The notes beneath the pieces were generated by a model. That model was not told where the DNA came from and ran no database searches. It saw only the letters and a list, made by a program, of their open reading frames with translations. 64,000 nucleotides of DNA from Linnemannia elongata (taxonomy: Eukaryota; Mortierellomycota; Mortierellomycetes; Mortierellales; Mortierellaceae). Below, piece after piece: positions 45,401-58,197 of this stretch; position 1 is the stretch's first letter; every line of letters begins with the position of its first letter. Location: assembly GCA_036320915.1 (NCBI GenBank), contig JAXBDG010000003.1:2790001-2854000 (forward strand), read 5' to 3'. Made by a program: the position numbers and the translations under genes.

Positions 45401-46925
45401 ACCTGTGGGCTATGACTGTCGACGCCCTCCTCCCACGCTCTTCCAACTCTTTCCTTCCCCTCAACTTTGCAGCAACATTGGCATCTTCATCACAAGGCGG
45501 AGGAGGAACAGGGTCTTCCCAACAGCAACACACTCAGCAACCTTTTCAACAAAAGAACAAGGACGTTTATACCTTTGAGTGGCTGGTCCAAGATCCACTC
45601 TTGCTGTTCAAGGTCGACTCACGAGTTTTCAGGACACCGACAATTTTCCGTCTGTTTATTCAGATTCTAGGTGCTGTCATGGTGGGATCTCGACACTGGT
45701 TCCGGAAACAGTTTAATGCGTCGCAGGCGGTGCTGAATAGTCATCAGAACATGGTTCCGATCCAGACGCAGAAGCATCGGGTGTTCAAGGAGGCCAATCT
45801 GACGGCTATGCTTTATATCCAGGACTCGTCTATCGTTCAGATGTTGTTTGAGATCTGCCAGCGCCGACCAGAGGATATTGAGGAGGCTTTGGCACAGCAG
45901 CACCAGCAGGAGGAGGCTGCTGCTGCTGCTACAGGCAGCTATTCGGACGACGAAGTTCCGGGTCACGGTCATCGTGCGAACAGGAAAAATAGCACTGCAG
46001 CAGGACCACGGAGACCTTCATCGCACGGGAAAGAACCTCATCTTCAGGGTCCGATCTCGGAGGTGCTGAAGGAGATCCAGATTGTGACGTTCAACTTTCT
46101 GCATCAGCTCTTTATCGATTTTAAGATCCTGCCCAAGCTTATTCACTTCCAAGGGTACTCGCCTGAGCTGCTGCCGGCGACGCTGGCAGGGATGGAATCG
46201 TTGCACGTTTGTATGGACTTCTTACATGAGTTGCTGTTTGCTACCCCGGCGGCTACTTCTGCCCTGGCTGCTGGTCCTCCTAGTGGTGTTAATGGGACGC
46301 CGGTGACGAGTTCTACGGGGTCTATGCTTGCTGGAGGACCAGGCGCTGGTGCTTTGGCTTCCTCGTCTACAGGAACGATCGTCGTAGGAGACGGCGGTGT
46401 TGTTCCAAACGGAAACATGCCCTCGGCGGCTGCAGCGGCTGCAGCTGCTGCTGCTGCTGCGTCGTCGTCGACAGATTTGACGCTTAGTCTTTTCGCGTTG
46501 CGACTGTCGGCCCTGATGTGTGAGAGGTACCCCTTGGAGAGGACTCAGGAGATGGCACGCAACTTTATTCTGGAGCGGATGGGAGCGTTTGCGATCAGCT
46601 CGAATTATTCGCCCGAGGTACTTGATTCTGCCAAGATCTTGGCGCGTGCGTTCCCGAGAATGCTCTCTGAGATCATCCGTGTGCTGCAAGGTAAAGACTG
46701 AAGTTATTGGGACCTTATGTGTTTTTTAATGTTATTGTTACTGGTGCTGAATCCTTGAGGAGCGGGGAAGGCTAATCGCAGTTTTTTGGTATATATTTTT
46801 TGTCATGTTTTTTCTGGTTCTTAGATGCATATGGACAGGAGAGGCAGAGGGAGTTGGATGAATTTATCGAGTCGGTTACCCTGATGACCTCTGACCCTGC
46901 GCTCTGGAACAAGAGTCTTTTGTGA
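42458..46925 (+). CDS. INTS2: Integrator complex subunit 2 (INTS2), 1218 aa
   Basis: Six exons: 42458-42517, 42894-43045, 43151-43334, 43434-45141, 45239-46690, 46825-46925; all GT-AG, total 1219 codons. Segments match animal INTS2 in order: VRDPGTLIYAIVANNP, LAIELTIEHCHDE, MGLMELVAFFATLF, the MPHDLWAMTVDALLP segment (about residue 755), and KLIHFQGYSPELLP (about residue 1000). It is an alpha-helical repeat protein of similar length to animal INTS2 (about 1200). INTS2 is a scaffold subunit of Integrator, the nuclear complex that cleaves nascent RNA at snRNA and paused pol II genes. Fungal features: a Gln/Gly insertion near residue 790 and an Ala13 run near residue 1100. The start at 42458 (context CACAATGTC) encodes a 20-residue first exon. 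It is convergent with the peroxiredoxin gene, 192 bp apart. Confidence 0.88.
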
Positions 46926-47117
46926 TCTCACTTTGCACTTGCACCGACGATCCTGAACAACAAAAAAAAAATATTAAAAGACGTCAAGTTTCGAGAAGCT
47001 GTGTTGTGCTGTGTTGTGAGTTTTCTGTTGGTTTTGTTGCTCTTTAATTTATGTATGCTGGTAGAATGGTAGGTACATGGTTGAGTAGTGTGAACATCAG
47101 TTGTCAATGTCGTTTTT

Positions 47118-48555
47118 TTACAACTTGGCCAAGACAGCACCGGCGCCGGAGACGGAAACGCCGAACCTAATTTTGTATTCATAAGGCAAAATAACCAACA
47201 ATTAGCATGGATGCAGCGTTGAGAGGGGGGGGGGGGGTAACTGTTGTTAGAGTTGTGTCGGATGTGTGGAAGGAAGGGGGTTAAAAAGTAAGAGAGAATG
47301 AGAGAAGGTAAACGTACTGGGTCTCGACACCAATGTAGATGACCTTCATGTCCTCGACGACCATAGCGAAGCGCTTCGAGCGGACAGCGCCCATTCCGAC
47401 CTTTGTCAAATCTAATTTATCATCAATTTTTTGTAACACCCAAAAGCAGCAAAAAAAAAAATAATTAGTGACGGGGGGGATGTATACTGGTAATGTCATG
47501 GCCAGCTTTTGCTGTTTTTCCTTTGACCACAGATGTAGTATGTGCGGTGGATTGAAGAAAGTAATTGGGGGAGGGGGGAGATTTTACCCTGGACGAGACC
47601 GGTGGCCTTGACAAAATCACCGTTTCCGTCAGCGGCCATGATGACCTTATCGCTCACGTTAGTCCACTTTCCCCATGCATCCATGACACTACAAAACAAG
47701 AAGGTGACCAGTTGAGCGTTAAAAAAAACCACGACTAAAAAAAGCTGGAGTGGAAAACAGGAGAAGAAAGCGACACAAAAATTACACACACTTCGAAAAA
47801 AAAAAAACTTACAAGGCGTCGGCGGTAGAGATACAAACGACCTGATCAACACCCTTCTTGGCAAGATCCTGGTACTTTTCATGGTACTCGGGGAGGTGGT
47901 TGTTGTTGCAGGTGGGGGTGAAGGCGCCGGGAACGCCAAAGATGACAACCTTCTTGCCCTTGAAAGAGTCAGTGCTAAGGACTTGGGGGATCCCGCAGGC
48001 GTTCTTGAGTTCGGGGTCGTATGGGCTATTAGTGGAAAAGGGGTGAGAAGGCGACGGGTGTTAGTCGGTTTTGGTTGGATGGTCGTTACATTGGTCGTGT
48101 AATACAGGGGGGTGAAAAGGGTGAGGAAAGGGGAGAAAAGTCTTACCAGTACTTGAGGGAGACGGTGGGGAGGATGTCGCCGACCTTGATCTGCTGCTTT
48201 AAGTTCATAGAACGAAAAAGTAGAAGGGATGATATGTCAGTTGTTTTGGGGGGTATTTTGTCACTGTTTCAGTTTCTTGTTTGTGCTTTATATCTTCGGT
48301 TGAGGTGTTTGCAATATGCTCCAGCTGTCTGCTTTGTTTTTTTTGGGCGTCCTGTATGTCTATTCGGCGGTCTGTCGGTTGGCTGAGGGGAAAGTGCGTC
48401 AAAAAGTGTTATTGAAATGCCCCCAAAGTGCAGGCGAGTTGTGCATGACAATATGCCATGACAAGTCAAGAGAAGGGTTTGGGCTCGGTCGCCTTCCGTT
48501 GTAGTCATCCAGAAGTGTTGAAGTGAGTCCGACTGAGAGGACTTACTTGAGCCAT
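47118..48555 (-). CDS. PMP20: Peroxisomal Prx5/PMP20-type peroxiredoxin, 170 aa
   Basis: Six exons: 48547-48555, 48147-48193, 47813-48025, 47588-47688, 47318-47411, 47118-47166; phases sum to 171 codons. The first coding exon is only 9 nt (Met-Ala-Gln). The active site VPGAFTPTC places the peroxidatic Cys at residue 58, with the typical downstream HLPEY. Other cysteines at about 19, 29 and 83 could resolve. The C-terminus ends VLAKL; AKL is a PTS1 peroxisomal signal, as in yeast-type PMP20. It should reduce H2O2 and alkyl hydroperoxides in peroxisomes using thiol donors. Length is normal for Prx5 (160-180). Same strand as the next gene, with a 465-bp gap. Confidence 0.93.
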
Positions 48556-49020
48556 TGTGTATGTGTTGGTGAGGTGGAGTGGAGAGGGATGAGTGAATGA
48601 AAAAGAGAAAAAGAAGAAAAGAGAAGAAATGGCAGTTTGTGTACAACAATGCACCCTCCCAGCCGAAGCTCAACTCTACGAACGCGTGGAGAGTGAGAAA
48701 TCGACGGACATTTCGATCCACCCCGGAACAGACACACCCACTTTTTCTTGCCGTTTCCGTCCCTGCACACTTTAAATTCTAATTGATCGAACACTCCCCG
48801 GATGCGGGCAAATTCGCGTCCGGACACACCGATCTACGTCTTATCCCTATTTCTTCCCTATTCTTCCTCCATTGCGCCCTCTTTTTTAAAATACTCAGCC
48901 TGGGTCATTAGAAACGTGCCCATGCTGATAATGCCATGTCTTTTTTATGAGAAAAGTGGTGATAAAAATACAATTGATGTCTATGCTTTGCAAACTGTCG
49001 TATGACCTCAGCGGTGTAAA

Positions 49021-50297
49021 TTACTTGCGGCCCTTGCCCTTCTTCTTTCCACCACCCTTCTTTCCACCACCACCTCCACCGCCTCCACCACCAGACTTCT
49101 TGCCGCCCTTCTTCTTGACGCCCTCGCGCTGAACAGACTTGATTTCCTTCTCGGTCAATGTCAACATTCCGTTCTTGAATCGACCCATGGACGACTTCAA
49201 TCCACGATCCGACCGCTTCGTCTCCTTCTTCTTTCCTCCTGCTGCCGCGAACGTGTGTTTGATTCCCTTGTGGTATGTTCCATTGTTCTTTGCCTATTAG
49301 GTTCGATTAATTAGAGAGGGAGGGTAGATGATCAGTATATAAGAAAAGGATTGAGACGGCACATGGGAATAGAAACGATTAGCAATGCCGGATTGATGGT
49401 TGTTTCTACGTACCTCTTCGAGTTCCTTGATGTCTCTCTCGCGCTGCTTGGCCATCATCCCGAACTTGATCTGGAGCGGCACCTTCACATTCTGCTTTTT
49501 CTATTATATCAACACATCATATACAATAAAAGATGTTAGTTGGCTTGTTCTGTAGTCATTGCCTCAAAGAGACTTCTCATTATCAATAGTAAACCATGTG
49601 GAAATCCTCATTTTCGCAAGGATAAAGTTACCTGGATACCGAGATTAACGAGCTGATCGCGTTGATGTCTCCGCCTCTCAACACCATCCAACTGCTCCGC
49701 CGCAAACTGTTCCAGAATCCGACTGCTCTTGATCAACGAATGCAGCTCTGCATCGTTCTTCTTCATCTCCACCTCTTCTGCCTTTTCCTCGGCCGTGAGA
49801 GGGTTCTCCATTGGTGGTGGGGCTTCGTCCAGTTTTGAGATCTTGGAGGACATGAATTTCTTGAAGGAGAATTCTGCGGAACCTCCGGCTGCTGAGGAGG
49901 TGCCTTTGCGGTCGATCTTGGAGCTGTCGAATACTACAATCTCTGCGGCGGAACGGGGTTTGGAGGTGACGATGGTGGAGGAAGAGATGGGTGACTTCTT
50001 GGCCTTCTTCTTTGTCGTCGTCGTTGCTGTTGTTGTTGCTGAGGTTGTGGCGGAAAATGAAGAGGAAGAGGGTGTGATGAGAGAGAGAAAGTCGAGGTCG
50101 TGCTCAGGTATGTCGTCCGTCGTGGTGTCTGCTTTCCGCTTCTTCGACCCTGCTCCTGTAACTCCTGTAGCACCAGTGACGGTAGTGGTGGTGGCAGTCT
50201 TGGGTTTGAAGATGGTACTGACGAGTTTCTTCTTCTTGAGGGGGGCGGGTGCAGCCATGGCCCTGGCCGCAGCCTTCTTGTCCATCACGCGTTCCAT
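49021..50297 (-). CDS. FAF1: Faf1-like 40S ribosome assembly factor, 341 aa
   Basis: Three exons in phase 0: 49632-50297, 49414-49500, 49021-49293. The C-terminal half resembles yeast Faf1/human C1orf131: KVPLQIKFGMMAKQRERDI, then GTYHKGIKHT and SDRGLKSSMGRFKNGML near residue 285. Family members bind the small-subunit processome and are needed for early pre-18S processing in the nucleolus. The N-terminal half is basic and Ser/Thr-rich (KKKKL, KKRKAD), consistent with nucleolar localisation, and contains an EFSFKKFMSSKISKLDE segment. The tail is a Gly9/Lys-rich sequence ending KGKGRK. The start at 50295-50297 is supported by the divergent neighbour 265 bp away, which suggests a bidirectional promoter. 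Confidence 0.7.
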
Positions 50298-50562
50298 GCT
50301 TTGTTGTTTTCGGTCTAGGTGATGCTGTTTGTGGGTGCGAGGTCCTGAACAAGAGAAACGTTCGTTGGTTGGTTACCATGCAACAAAAAGAAAAAAAAAG
50401 AAACGACTGTTTACATGAAACTTACGCTAAGCCACAACGGACTCTAGCCCTTTTTGACCAACTTTCCCCCCGCTCCGCTCCCCCTTATTTTCTTGTTTCT
50501 GGACATTCCTCGAACCCAAACTCAAGCACGGAACCACGGACAAAAAGGAAAACGACTTAGCA

Positions 50563-51357
50563 ATGGCAACGACATCGGCATCAGCACTCGAGTACCAACG
50601 CTCAACACTCTACAGACTGGCCGCTTCGCCCTACCCTGAATGGTCCCTCTCCGCCCTATGTACGTTCCCCTTTCTTCACACTTCTCCCTTTGTACTGTAC
50701 TTTAGAGAAGAAAAAGTCAAATTAATTCGTTGCTGCTTTTTTTTGCTTGTCTCCCGATAGGCGCAGCGTCGATCCCAGCGGCGGCAAGACTTAGCCCGGC
50801 GATGCCCCATTTTGGGATCGTGATGGGCTTCAGTGCTATCTGGGCTGGCTCTGGGTATGTTCCCCCCCCTTCCCTCTTCTTTTTGTTTTGATCGATTGCA
50901 ATGGTTTGATACGATCAGTGAACCTTTTCTTTAGGTCCAATTTGATCGATCTGATGGAAATAATTATCAAATAAGGGACTCCACGTACTGATTGATCACT
51001 TATTGTCTGTTTTTTTTGTGGAATATATAGGTACATGAAGTACGTAGGAGATGCCGAGAACGGATCTGGAACCACCACAGGTAATACTCTCCTCACTCTC
51101 AAAAGAAACACGTCAGAAACCAAGAGCAATTGAATAGTGGAACCCAGAGCATCTCAATACCAAACCATCCACTAACTCATGTTATCATTCCCCCCTCCCC
51201 TTGCCCTCAAATAGCCTGGTGCTTGACATATCTCTTCCTGAACTTGAGGAGGACGATCCGTCAGCCCAAGCCTATGCCTTCCTTGCTCATCGCCGGTGTC
51301 TTTTCGAACTTGGTCATCTCTGGACGCAAGACTTTGGAAGTTGAGTTTGGTATCTAA
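50563..51357 (+). CDS. AIM19: Aim19-like mitochondrial membrane protein, 127 aa
   Basis: Four exons: 50563-50659, 50761-50854, 51031-51080, 51215-51357; phases give 128 codons. The order of elements matches fungal Aim19: an N-terminal LYRLAASPYPEW, a central hydrophobic FGIVMGFSAIWAGSGYMKYVGD, a NGSGTTTAW turn and a final LIAGVFSNLVISGRKTL. Three or four hydrophobic segments indicate a small multi-pass membrane protein. Yeast Aim19 is mitochondrial and linked to mitochondrial inheritance; its biochemical role is unknown. It is divergent from the Faf1-like gene and convergent with the first MFS gene (stop codons 416 bp apart). Confidence 0.65.
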
Positions 51358-51773
51358 TGTTAATCATTAGAACCACAGGAGCGGGATCGCAAGCAGGAGC
51401 AGGAACAGGAACAGGATTGGAGGTTCACATAGAAGAGGGAGCACGCTCTGCAAAATTTGTATAATATCACACATCACTTTTTTTCCGCATTTCGCATTTG
51501 TTGGCGTAGGCGTGTTTTTGAATGAATGAGTGTGAGGTATGGGTATTTGGAAAGGCAGCTCAAATTAGATACAGAGATTGAGGAATTGTATGGCGGTTTT
51601 TTGCTTTGAACCCGTTGCCATGGTCGGGTTTATTTGTATTAAGGAAATATGCAATTTGAAAGTTACAAGGAAAGGGGACGAAGGGTATATACACAAAAAA
51701 AAGAAGGAAGAGAAAAATGTCTATATAAGAAGGAATGGTTGATGCAGCAAAAAAGAAAAGGGAAAATGGGCGT

Positions 51774-53596
51774 TTAGACCTTCTTGGCAAGAGATCCACG
51801 ACGACGAATAAGGAACGTCAACAAGAACGCAAACCCAATCATAGGCGTCAGCACAATGAACAACACTCGGAAAGACTCTGCATAAGCATGTACAACCTCC
51901 ACTCTCAACCCCTCTGGCAACGTATGGATCGAGTTCATATTCTCGACCACATTGAATTCTTTCAGGATCGCCTGGTTCGCCTCGGAAAGTTTGGCCAGGT
52001 TGCTGTTGAGGGCGTTGTTGATGACGGCCGCACAGATGGCGACTCCGACGGCGTTGCCAATACTGTTGATGAATGCGACCAGGCCGGTCGCGACGGCCAT
52101 GTCCTTGGGGTCCGTGCAGTCCTGGCAGGCGAGGACGCAGTTCTGGTAGATCAGTCCCTGACCCAGTCCCATGATCAGGACAAAGATAAGCTGTTCTGCG
52201 AGTGAGGTGCCTTCGTCGAACATGATGAAGAGACCAACAGCGAGAGTAAGGGTTGCGGTCCCGAGGGTGATGAAGATTCGGTAATCCTTGAGCTTGCTGA
52301 GGAGGATAGAGGATGCGCCGGTGGAGAAGACGGCGCCGATGATGCAGGGCATAAGGCGGAGTCCTGAATCTGTGGTCGAGACGCCCTTGACGACCTGGAA
52401 GTACAAGGGGACGTAGTAAGTGCATCCTGTGAAGACCAGACCCATCAATCCATTAACGGCGCATGCAAGAGCGACCTCGCGGTTCAGGAACAAGGTCATG
52501 GGAAGTACAGGCTCGAGCGCACGGAGTTCGATAAACACCAAGGCGGCGATAAAGACAAAGCAAAGGCAGAGGAGGACGATGATCACCGCAGAGTTCCAGG
52601 CATATGTGGTTCCGCCCCAGTTCAACGGCAACAGCAGGCATAGAACCGATGCAATAATGAATAAGACTCCGGTATAATCGACCCTCCTCAACTTGGTCTT
52701 CAAATTCTCGGACCGCTCAAACGGGATCTGATAAAACTTGGCCACCATCAAAAAGCCCACAACACCAACCGGGATGTTCATATAAAAGCACCACCGCCAA
52801 GTCGAATGCTCGACAAACACACCCCCCAACAAAGGACCTGTAACGCCAGCAATCCCGAACGCCAACCAGCCAAGCGTCTGATACCTCGCCCGCTCCGCCA
52901 GATCCTCAAACATGGTGGAGACCATAATCATCATCAACGAGAACAAGCCCGCTCCACCAATTCCCTGCAAGGCTCGGAAGACAATCAGCATGATCATAGT
53001 CGAAGCCGCACCACAGCCGATGGAGCCTACAAGAAAGATCCCGCAAGCAAAGAGGTACATGGGCTTGATTCCGAAAATGTCAGAGAAGCGACCATAGAGG
53101 GACTGGAAGGTTGTGTAGGCGAGGAGGTATGCGGTAGCGATCCATGCCATCTGGGACTGGGCATTGAAGTCGGAGGAGATCTGGGGCAGGGCAGTGGCAA
53201 CAATTGTGATGTCGAGCGACGCCAAGAAACATCCTAGGAATAAACTATATGGGAGAGGAAAGATATGGCTATGCGATTAGGATGATTGTTTGTTGCTAGT
53301 AGGGATTGCGTTCATTTTTTTCTTTACTGTCAAGAAAGAAAGGAAGGGATGAAGATATATTACCCAGCAAAGAGTAAGAAGCGACGGATGCCGGTAGGGG
53401 GTGGCGTGCGAGTGGGTGCATGATCGCCCTGTTCGTACTGGAGATCTTGCTGTTCGAGGTCACTTTTGTCGTTGATTTTATAGGAGTGAATGCTGCCTTC
53501 TGGCTTGACGGTCGAGAGGGTGGTGGTCGAAGGGACGGCATCGAGTTTGATCGAGCCATTTGGAGGCGAGGATGGGTCTCTTATATTTGAGTCCAT
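51774..53596 (-). CDS. MFS drug/H+ antiporter, DHA2-type (MFS1), 567 aa
   Basis: Two exons: 53364-53596 and 51774-53244, 568 codons. Exon 1 encodes a polar cytosolic N-tail of about 75 residues. Exon 2 holds the transport core with DHA motifs: LDITIVATALPQI in TM1, the GRFSDIFG loop (motif A), QGIGGAGLFSL, and GPLLGGVF in TM5 (antiporter motif C). The many hydrophobic segments fit 14 TM. It probably exports small organic compounds from the plasma membrane by proton antiport; the substrate is unknown. It is the paralog of MFS2 (58643-60499), with the intron at the same place (before LFLGC) and extensive identity. The monooxygenase D lies between them. Confidence 0.92.
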
Positions 53597-55351
53597 CTGC
53601 AGATGTTGATAAGAGAGAGAGTGGCGAAGGAGAAAAGGGATAAGAACGATAGAAGAGAAGTGAAGTGAAGTGAAAGATAAGATATTCGGTGGGGGTGGCA
53701 CTCTTTTATAAGCAATTTACAATTGTTTACGGTTGTGTAAGGGTTTGTGTCCACTGCTGTGTATGTGTATGTGGAGAGTGAAGAAAAAGACAAACAAAAG
53801 GCGGAGCGAGTGAGTGAGTGGACTGAGGATGTCTTTCGATCGATTTTTTTCATCTCAGAAATATGTACGAGATCGGGTCTGTGTTTCTGAATTGGAGCGG
53901 TTGGAGTTGATGTCCCAGCCAATGCAAATCCCAGCCAGTCTCTGCTCAGCATAGGATCCCCTTTGGACTAGGTTGGAGTAACTGTAATAGCACGGTAGAC
54001 AAGTCTAGCACTACAATTGCCATTTCATGTTGCACCCTCCTTTTTTATGCTTTTCTGCGGTGTCCCAAATTAACTTCCTCTTGACTCGCCGGAAGCAACA
54101 TTATCCAGAAGTGGCATAGAAGGGCCAGAAATGTCGGTACACACACTTAACAGGCCTTGCATTTGCATTGCATTGGCCAATGTTCTTCCTCGTTTTGTCC
54201 TTGGCCAATCGCCCTCTTTGTGTCTTCCCTCTCCAGCCATTGAGTCTAAAAAATACTGCGGATCAATGGGTATTTTGTGATCTGTATTCCCGAAAGAAGC
54301 TGCGGCAAGAGAGAGGTGTAGACGTTGTCATCTAGTGAGCGTTCATTGAAGGAGAACATTCTGTTCTGAAACGATGAATGGCGAACGGAGAGAGAGGAAT
54401 GGCTATGTCGGCAACGTAGGTCCACAATAACCTATGTTGTAAGTCACAGAGAGAGAGCTTCGATCCAATCCCAATACTTTCTGGCCTGCTTGTCTCTGTG
54501 GAGCCTTGTAGTCACTTCTAGGGACAGGGGACGGATACAGTGTCTGTAGTCTATTCTTAATCGTGTAGTGTCGTTCCTTTGTAGAAGAGTAGGTGAAGAT
54601 AAGACCAAGACGAACTAGGCCTCTCTCTTCTTCTCTTTCTTCCTCTCTCTCTTTCTCCACGTTTGCAACCCCGCTGAAGGTACCTGCGCCTGGAGGGTGC
54701 CGTTACCAGGTACCGACAAGGGGCAGCATATCTGCTTAGAAAGATCGCAACAAAATAAAGATTTGGGTGATGTGCTCAATACTGTCAATGCCAATGAGTG
54801 TAGCCAGTAATTGGTGCCAGCAAAGGGTGACAGCATATGATGCTCCCACCTTACCATGTCGCTCTTCATTCCTCTCCGTCTCCGTTAAGGTGAAGGATGT
54901 TGATCTCGTGAAAGTCCAGGCTGTGTACGTTGAGCGAAATATATGGGTCCAAGGTCCGATAGGATAGGAGCAACGGCGTGAGACCGTTTGCTCGTTAGTC
55001 CGATAACATATGTGTGTGTATTTGTTATGGGACGACATTCAAGGCGTCAATCGGACACAAACACAAAACATCATGCAAGAGGGAAAAAAAAATTATGAGC
55101 TTCTGGGACACCAAGTCAGGCAAAGAGTGAATGAATGTCGACAAGGAAAGGTAAGGAGGAAAGGTAAGGAGGAAAGGTAAGGAGGAAAGGAGGGAGAACA
55201 TAGGACACTTATCTTTTTTGTCCTCTCGAAGACTTCTCTCCAATAGTGATTCACGCTTCTCTCTCCTTCACTCTCATTCGCTTTCATTCCAAGACTCATT
55301 CACACTTCTCTCTCATCTCTCCATTCATTCCACAACAAAAATAAACCAACT
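53597..55351. other. Divergent region between MFS1 and monooxygenase D
   Basis: No gene is seen in 1.75 kb. It contains a short tandem AGGAAAGGTA repeat at about 55145-55190 and T/C-rich sequence just upstream of D. It is a shared regulatory region for the divergent transporter and enzyme. Confidence 0.5.
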
Positions 55352-57503
55352 ATGCCGGACGCGACCGAAGTCGACACGAACCCTAAACCAACCGTCATTA
55401 TTGTCGGTGCTGGTCTGGGCGGTCTCATGCTGGCGGCCTTACTTGAGCGGGTTGATATCCCTTATCTCATTCTAGAGCGAGCCACCAGCTTCAAACCCCT
55501 CGGTAATCGTCCTATCCTTCCTTCCTCCCTCCTTTCTTCTTTCCTGACTTCTACATTCCTACCTTGGCGATGTGATTGTGACACCCCCTCTTTCTAACGC
55601 TGGGATTCCTTTGAATGGACAGGTTCGGCGATGAGTCTCGGAGGGCAGGTCCTACCGGTGTTTACTCAGCTTGGGATCGCAGAAAAGTACCAGGCCATGG
55701 CCAAGCCGTACACTTTCTCGCGAGGTATCTCGGAGACTGGCGAGTCCTTACTCAGACTCGATTGGTCTGCTACCAAGGAAGTGTAAGTTACCTAAGGCAA
55801 GCAAGTATTGACTGTGAATGGCTGGAGAGGAGTGGCTGTCTAACAGTAAGCAACTCTTCCTTCCTTGCCCTTTGACCTGACCTCCAGCTATGGATACCCG
55901 AACTACATTGTTGCTCGGCCTCAACTGTACGATCTCATGCTCACTCAAGTCCCAGCACACAAGATTCTTCTCGGGAAACGAGTCTTGACGATCAGCGAAG
56001 ACGACGAGCGAGTCAAGGTCCAAACCAGCGACAAGTCCATCTATGAGGGAGACATCCTCGTAGGCGCCGACGGTGCCTACAGCGCCGTTCGTCAACGACT
56101 TTACGAGACTCTGAAGCAGCAGGACCGACTTCCTAAGTCTGATCAGGAGGATTTGCCCTTCAATTGTACTTGTCTTGTGGGCCAGACTGAGCCATTGGAC
56201 CCAGAAGAGTTTCCTCAGTTGAAAGATACGGGGTATCCATTTATCTTTACGCTTGGTCGTGAGGGCAGGCCGTACACCGTAAGTGTTTCGTTTGGGTGGT
56301 TAAATTGCAATTAGTTTTTGGTAGTTGCATTATTGTCGCAGAGTGTATCTTTTTGATATGTATATTTTTTTTTCACACAAACACAAAACGATGTTGTACC
56401 TTCTCCCTTCGTTGTTTTTTTTGCGCTATCGACTCCCAAATGAACCGTTTAGTGGACTTTATTCCCAAATGGTGAAAGAATTTGTTTCGTGGTATTTGAA
56501 CATTTATCAGGCGAAACGACCAAGGCAGCTCAGGAGCAACGGTTCAGACACTCCGAGAACTCAGAATGGGGTCCCTACGCCGCCTTGACGATGTGCGACG
56601 AAACCAGAGACTTTCCTATTCACTACTTTGGAAAGGACGGTGCAAAACTGACCATGGGTTATCTCTACGACAAGACGCCACAAGATCGCATCTCCAAGGT
56701 CATGCTCGAGGAGAAGATCTTCAAGACCTGGCACCACGGCCGCACCGTTCTCCTCGGTGATGGTAATTGTTTCTAGGTCATTTTGGTTCTTGGTTGTTGG
56801 TGAAATGGGTGGTGGTTAGTCGATGACTGACAGAGCGCACAACTACTCTTCTGTTTGCTTCATAGCTTGCCACAAGTTGAATCCGTCTGCCGGACAAGGT
56901 AACAAAAAAGCATTATCCGATAACACACATGAATGGACCCTGGCCCGTTTTTGTTGTCGCCTGAGTGTCTCTTCATTTTAATTCAAAATTTGATGCTCAC
57001 AAACCTTCTTTTCCCTTCATCGCACCCACCTCCCTCTATCCATTTCCCCAACAGGTGCCATCACGGCAATGCACGACGCAATCGTGCTCGCCAACCAAAT
57101 TTATGCCCTCCCTACAAACACCTCCAAAGCCATCCACAAGGCTTTCACCGAATACCAAGCCGAGCGCTACCCTCCTGCCATCGAGGCTTCCCGGAACAGC
57201 ATTCTCCTCAGCATGATCCTCAGTAAAGGGTTCATGGGGAAGGTTGCGTTGTTTGTGACGCAACATATCCCTGATTGGATTTGGAGGATTTTTGTGAGGA
57301 AGATGGTTCATACTAGGCCTGCTTTTGGGCCGTTGGAGAGGCAGGAGTATAAGGAGACGGTGTTGCCGTTTGTGTCGCCGAGTGAGGAGAAGGCGAGGAG
57401 AGTTTATGAGTTGAGGAAGAGTAAGGCAGCTGGAGGTGGTGGTTCTGCTGGAGAAGTTGTTGTTGATGCTGTTGAGAGCAATGCTTCTGCCACTGCTATC
57501 TGA
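55352..57503 (+). CDS. FAD-dependent class A monooxygenase (copy D), 497 aa
   Basis: Six exons: 55352-55502, 55623-55782, 55888-56278, 56453-56762, 56866-56898, 57055-57503; 498 codons. Motifs: VGAGLGGLMLAALLER, GADGAYSAVRQR and the split GDACHKLNPSAGQG. The intron that separates the last two exons in M1, M2, A and B is absent: IWRIFVRKMVHTRPAFG reads straight through. The C-tail is longer than in the others and ends in a Gly/Ala/Val-rich stretch. It is the most diverged of the five copies (for example LGGQVLPVFTQLG where the others have VGPTLLPIFQQLG), suggesting a different substrate. It is flanked by two MFS transporters, so a joint role in modifying and exporting a compound is plausible but unproven. 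Confidence 0.92.
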
Positions 57504-58197
57504 GAAGGAGAGCGGAGGCAATTGCGATTAAAATAAAGAAGACTACAGAGGACGAAAAGCAAATTCAATGACCTGTGCATGCTCATGTCAATATGGTTCA
57601 AACGTCACGTACAAAGATCTGTACGTGAACATTTTATCATTAGGAGCACACAGAAAAAGAAAGGCGAAGACTTGACGTTTTGTCTCTGCGTAATTTCTTG
57701 CCTTTCTTGTCGCTTTGCTCATTTCACTTCCTGCCGCCTCGCAACCTTCACCTTCGATCATCTCAATACTCATTCACCTCCTCTTACTCGAGATCCACCA
57801 ACTCGCCACCTATAGTTATATTCGGCACCCGTTACCGAGTGCGGACGCGCACAATAAGACTCACCACAATACAAAAAAAACATCAGGCTGCCCAAAACCG
57901 AGACAAACACAACACGCCGTCCTCCCATCGAGGTAGGACCCTACTACACTCTACTGAGAGTACCACAGCGCCGATTGATTACTAGAATAGATGAATTTAA
58001 CCACAAGAAACTAACTATCTAAATATTTCAAATAGTTATCCTCATCCTCCAAGATCGCCAGAAGGACGATTTCCCAGATACATCACTCACCCTGTAACCA
58101 AACAGGTACCAAGCCGTGTGAAGTAGGACAAGTACAAGAACTGCACACTTTGCGTGTTTCTAAAAACTAATTGAAACCCCCTCCTTGTTCCGAAATA
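57504..58197. other. Spacer between D and the WD40 fragment
   Basis: 3'UTR of D, then AT-rich sequence. No gene is seen. Confidence 0.5.
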
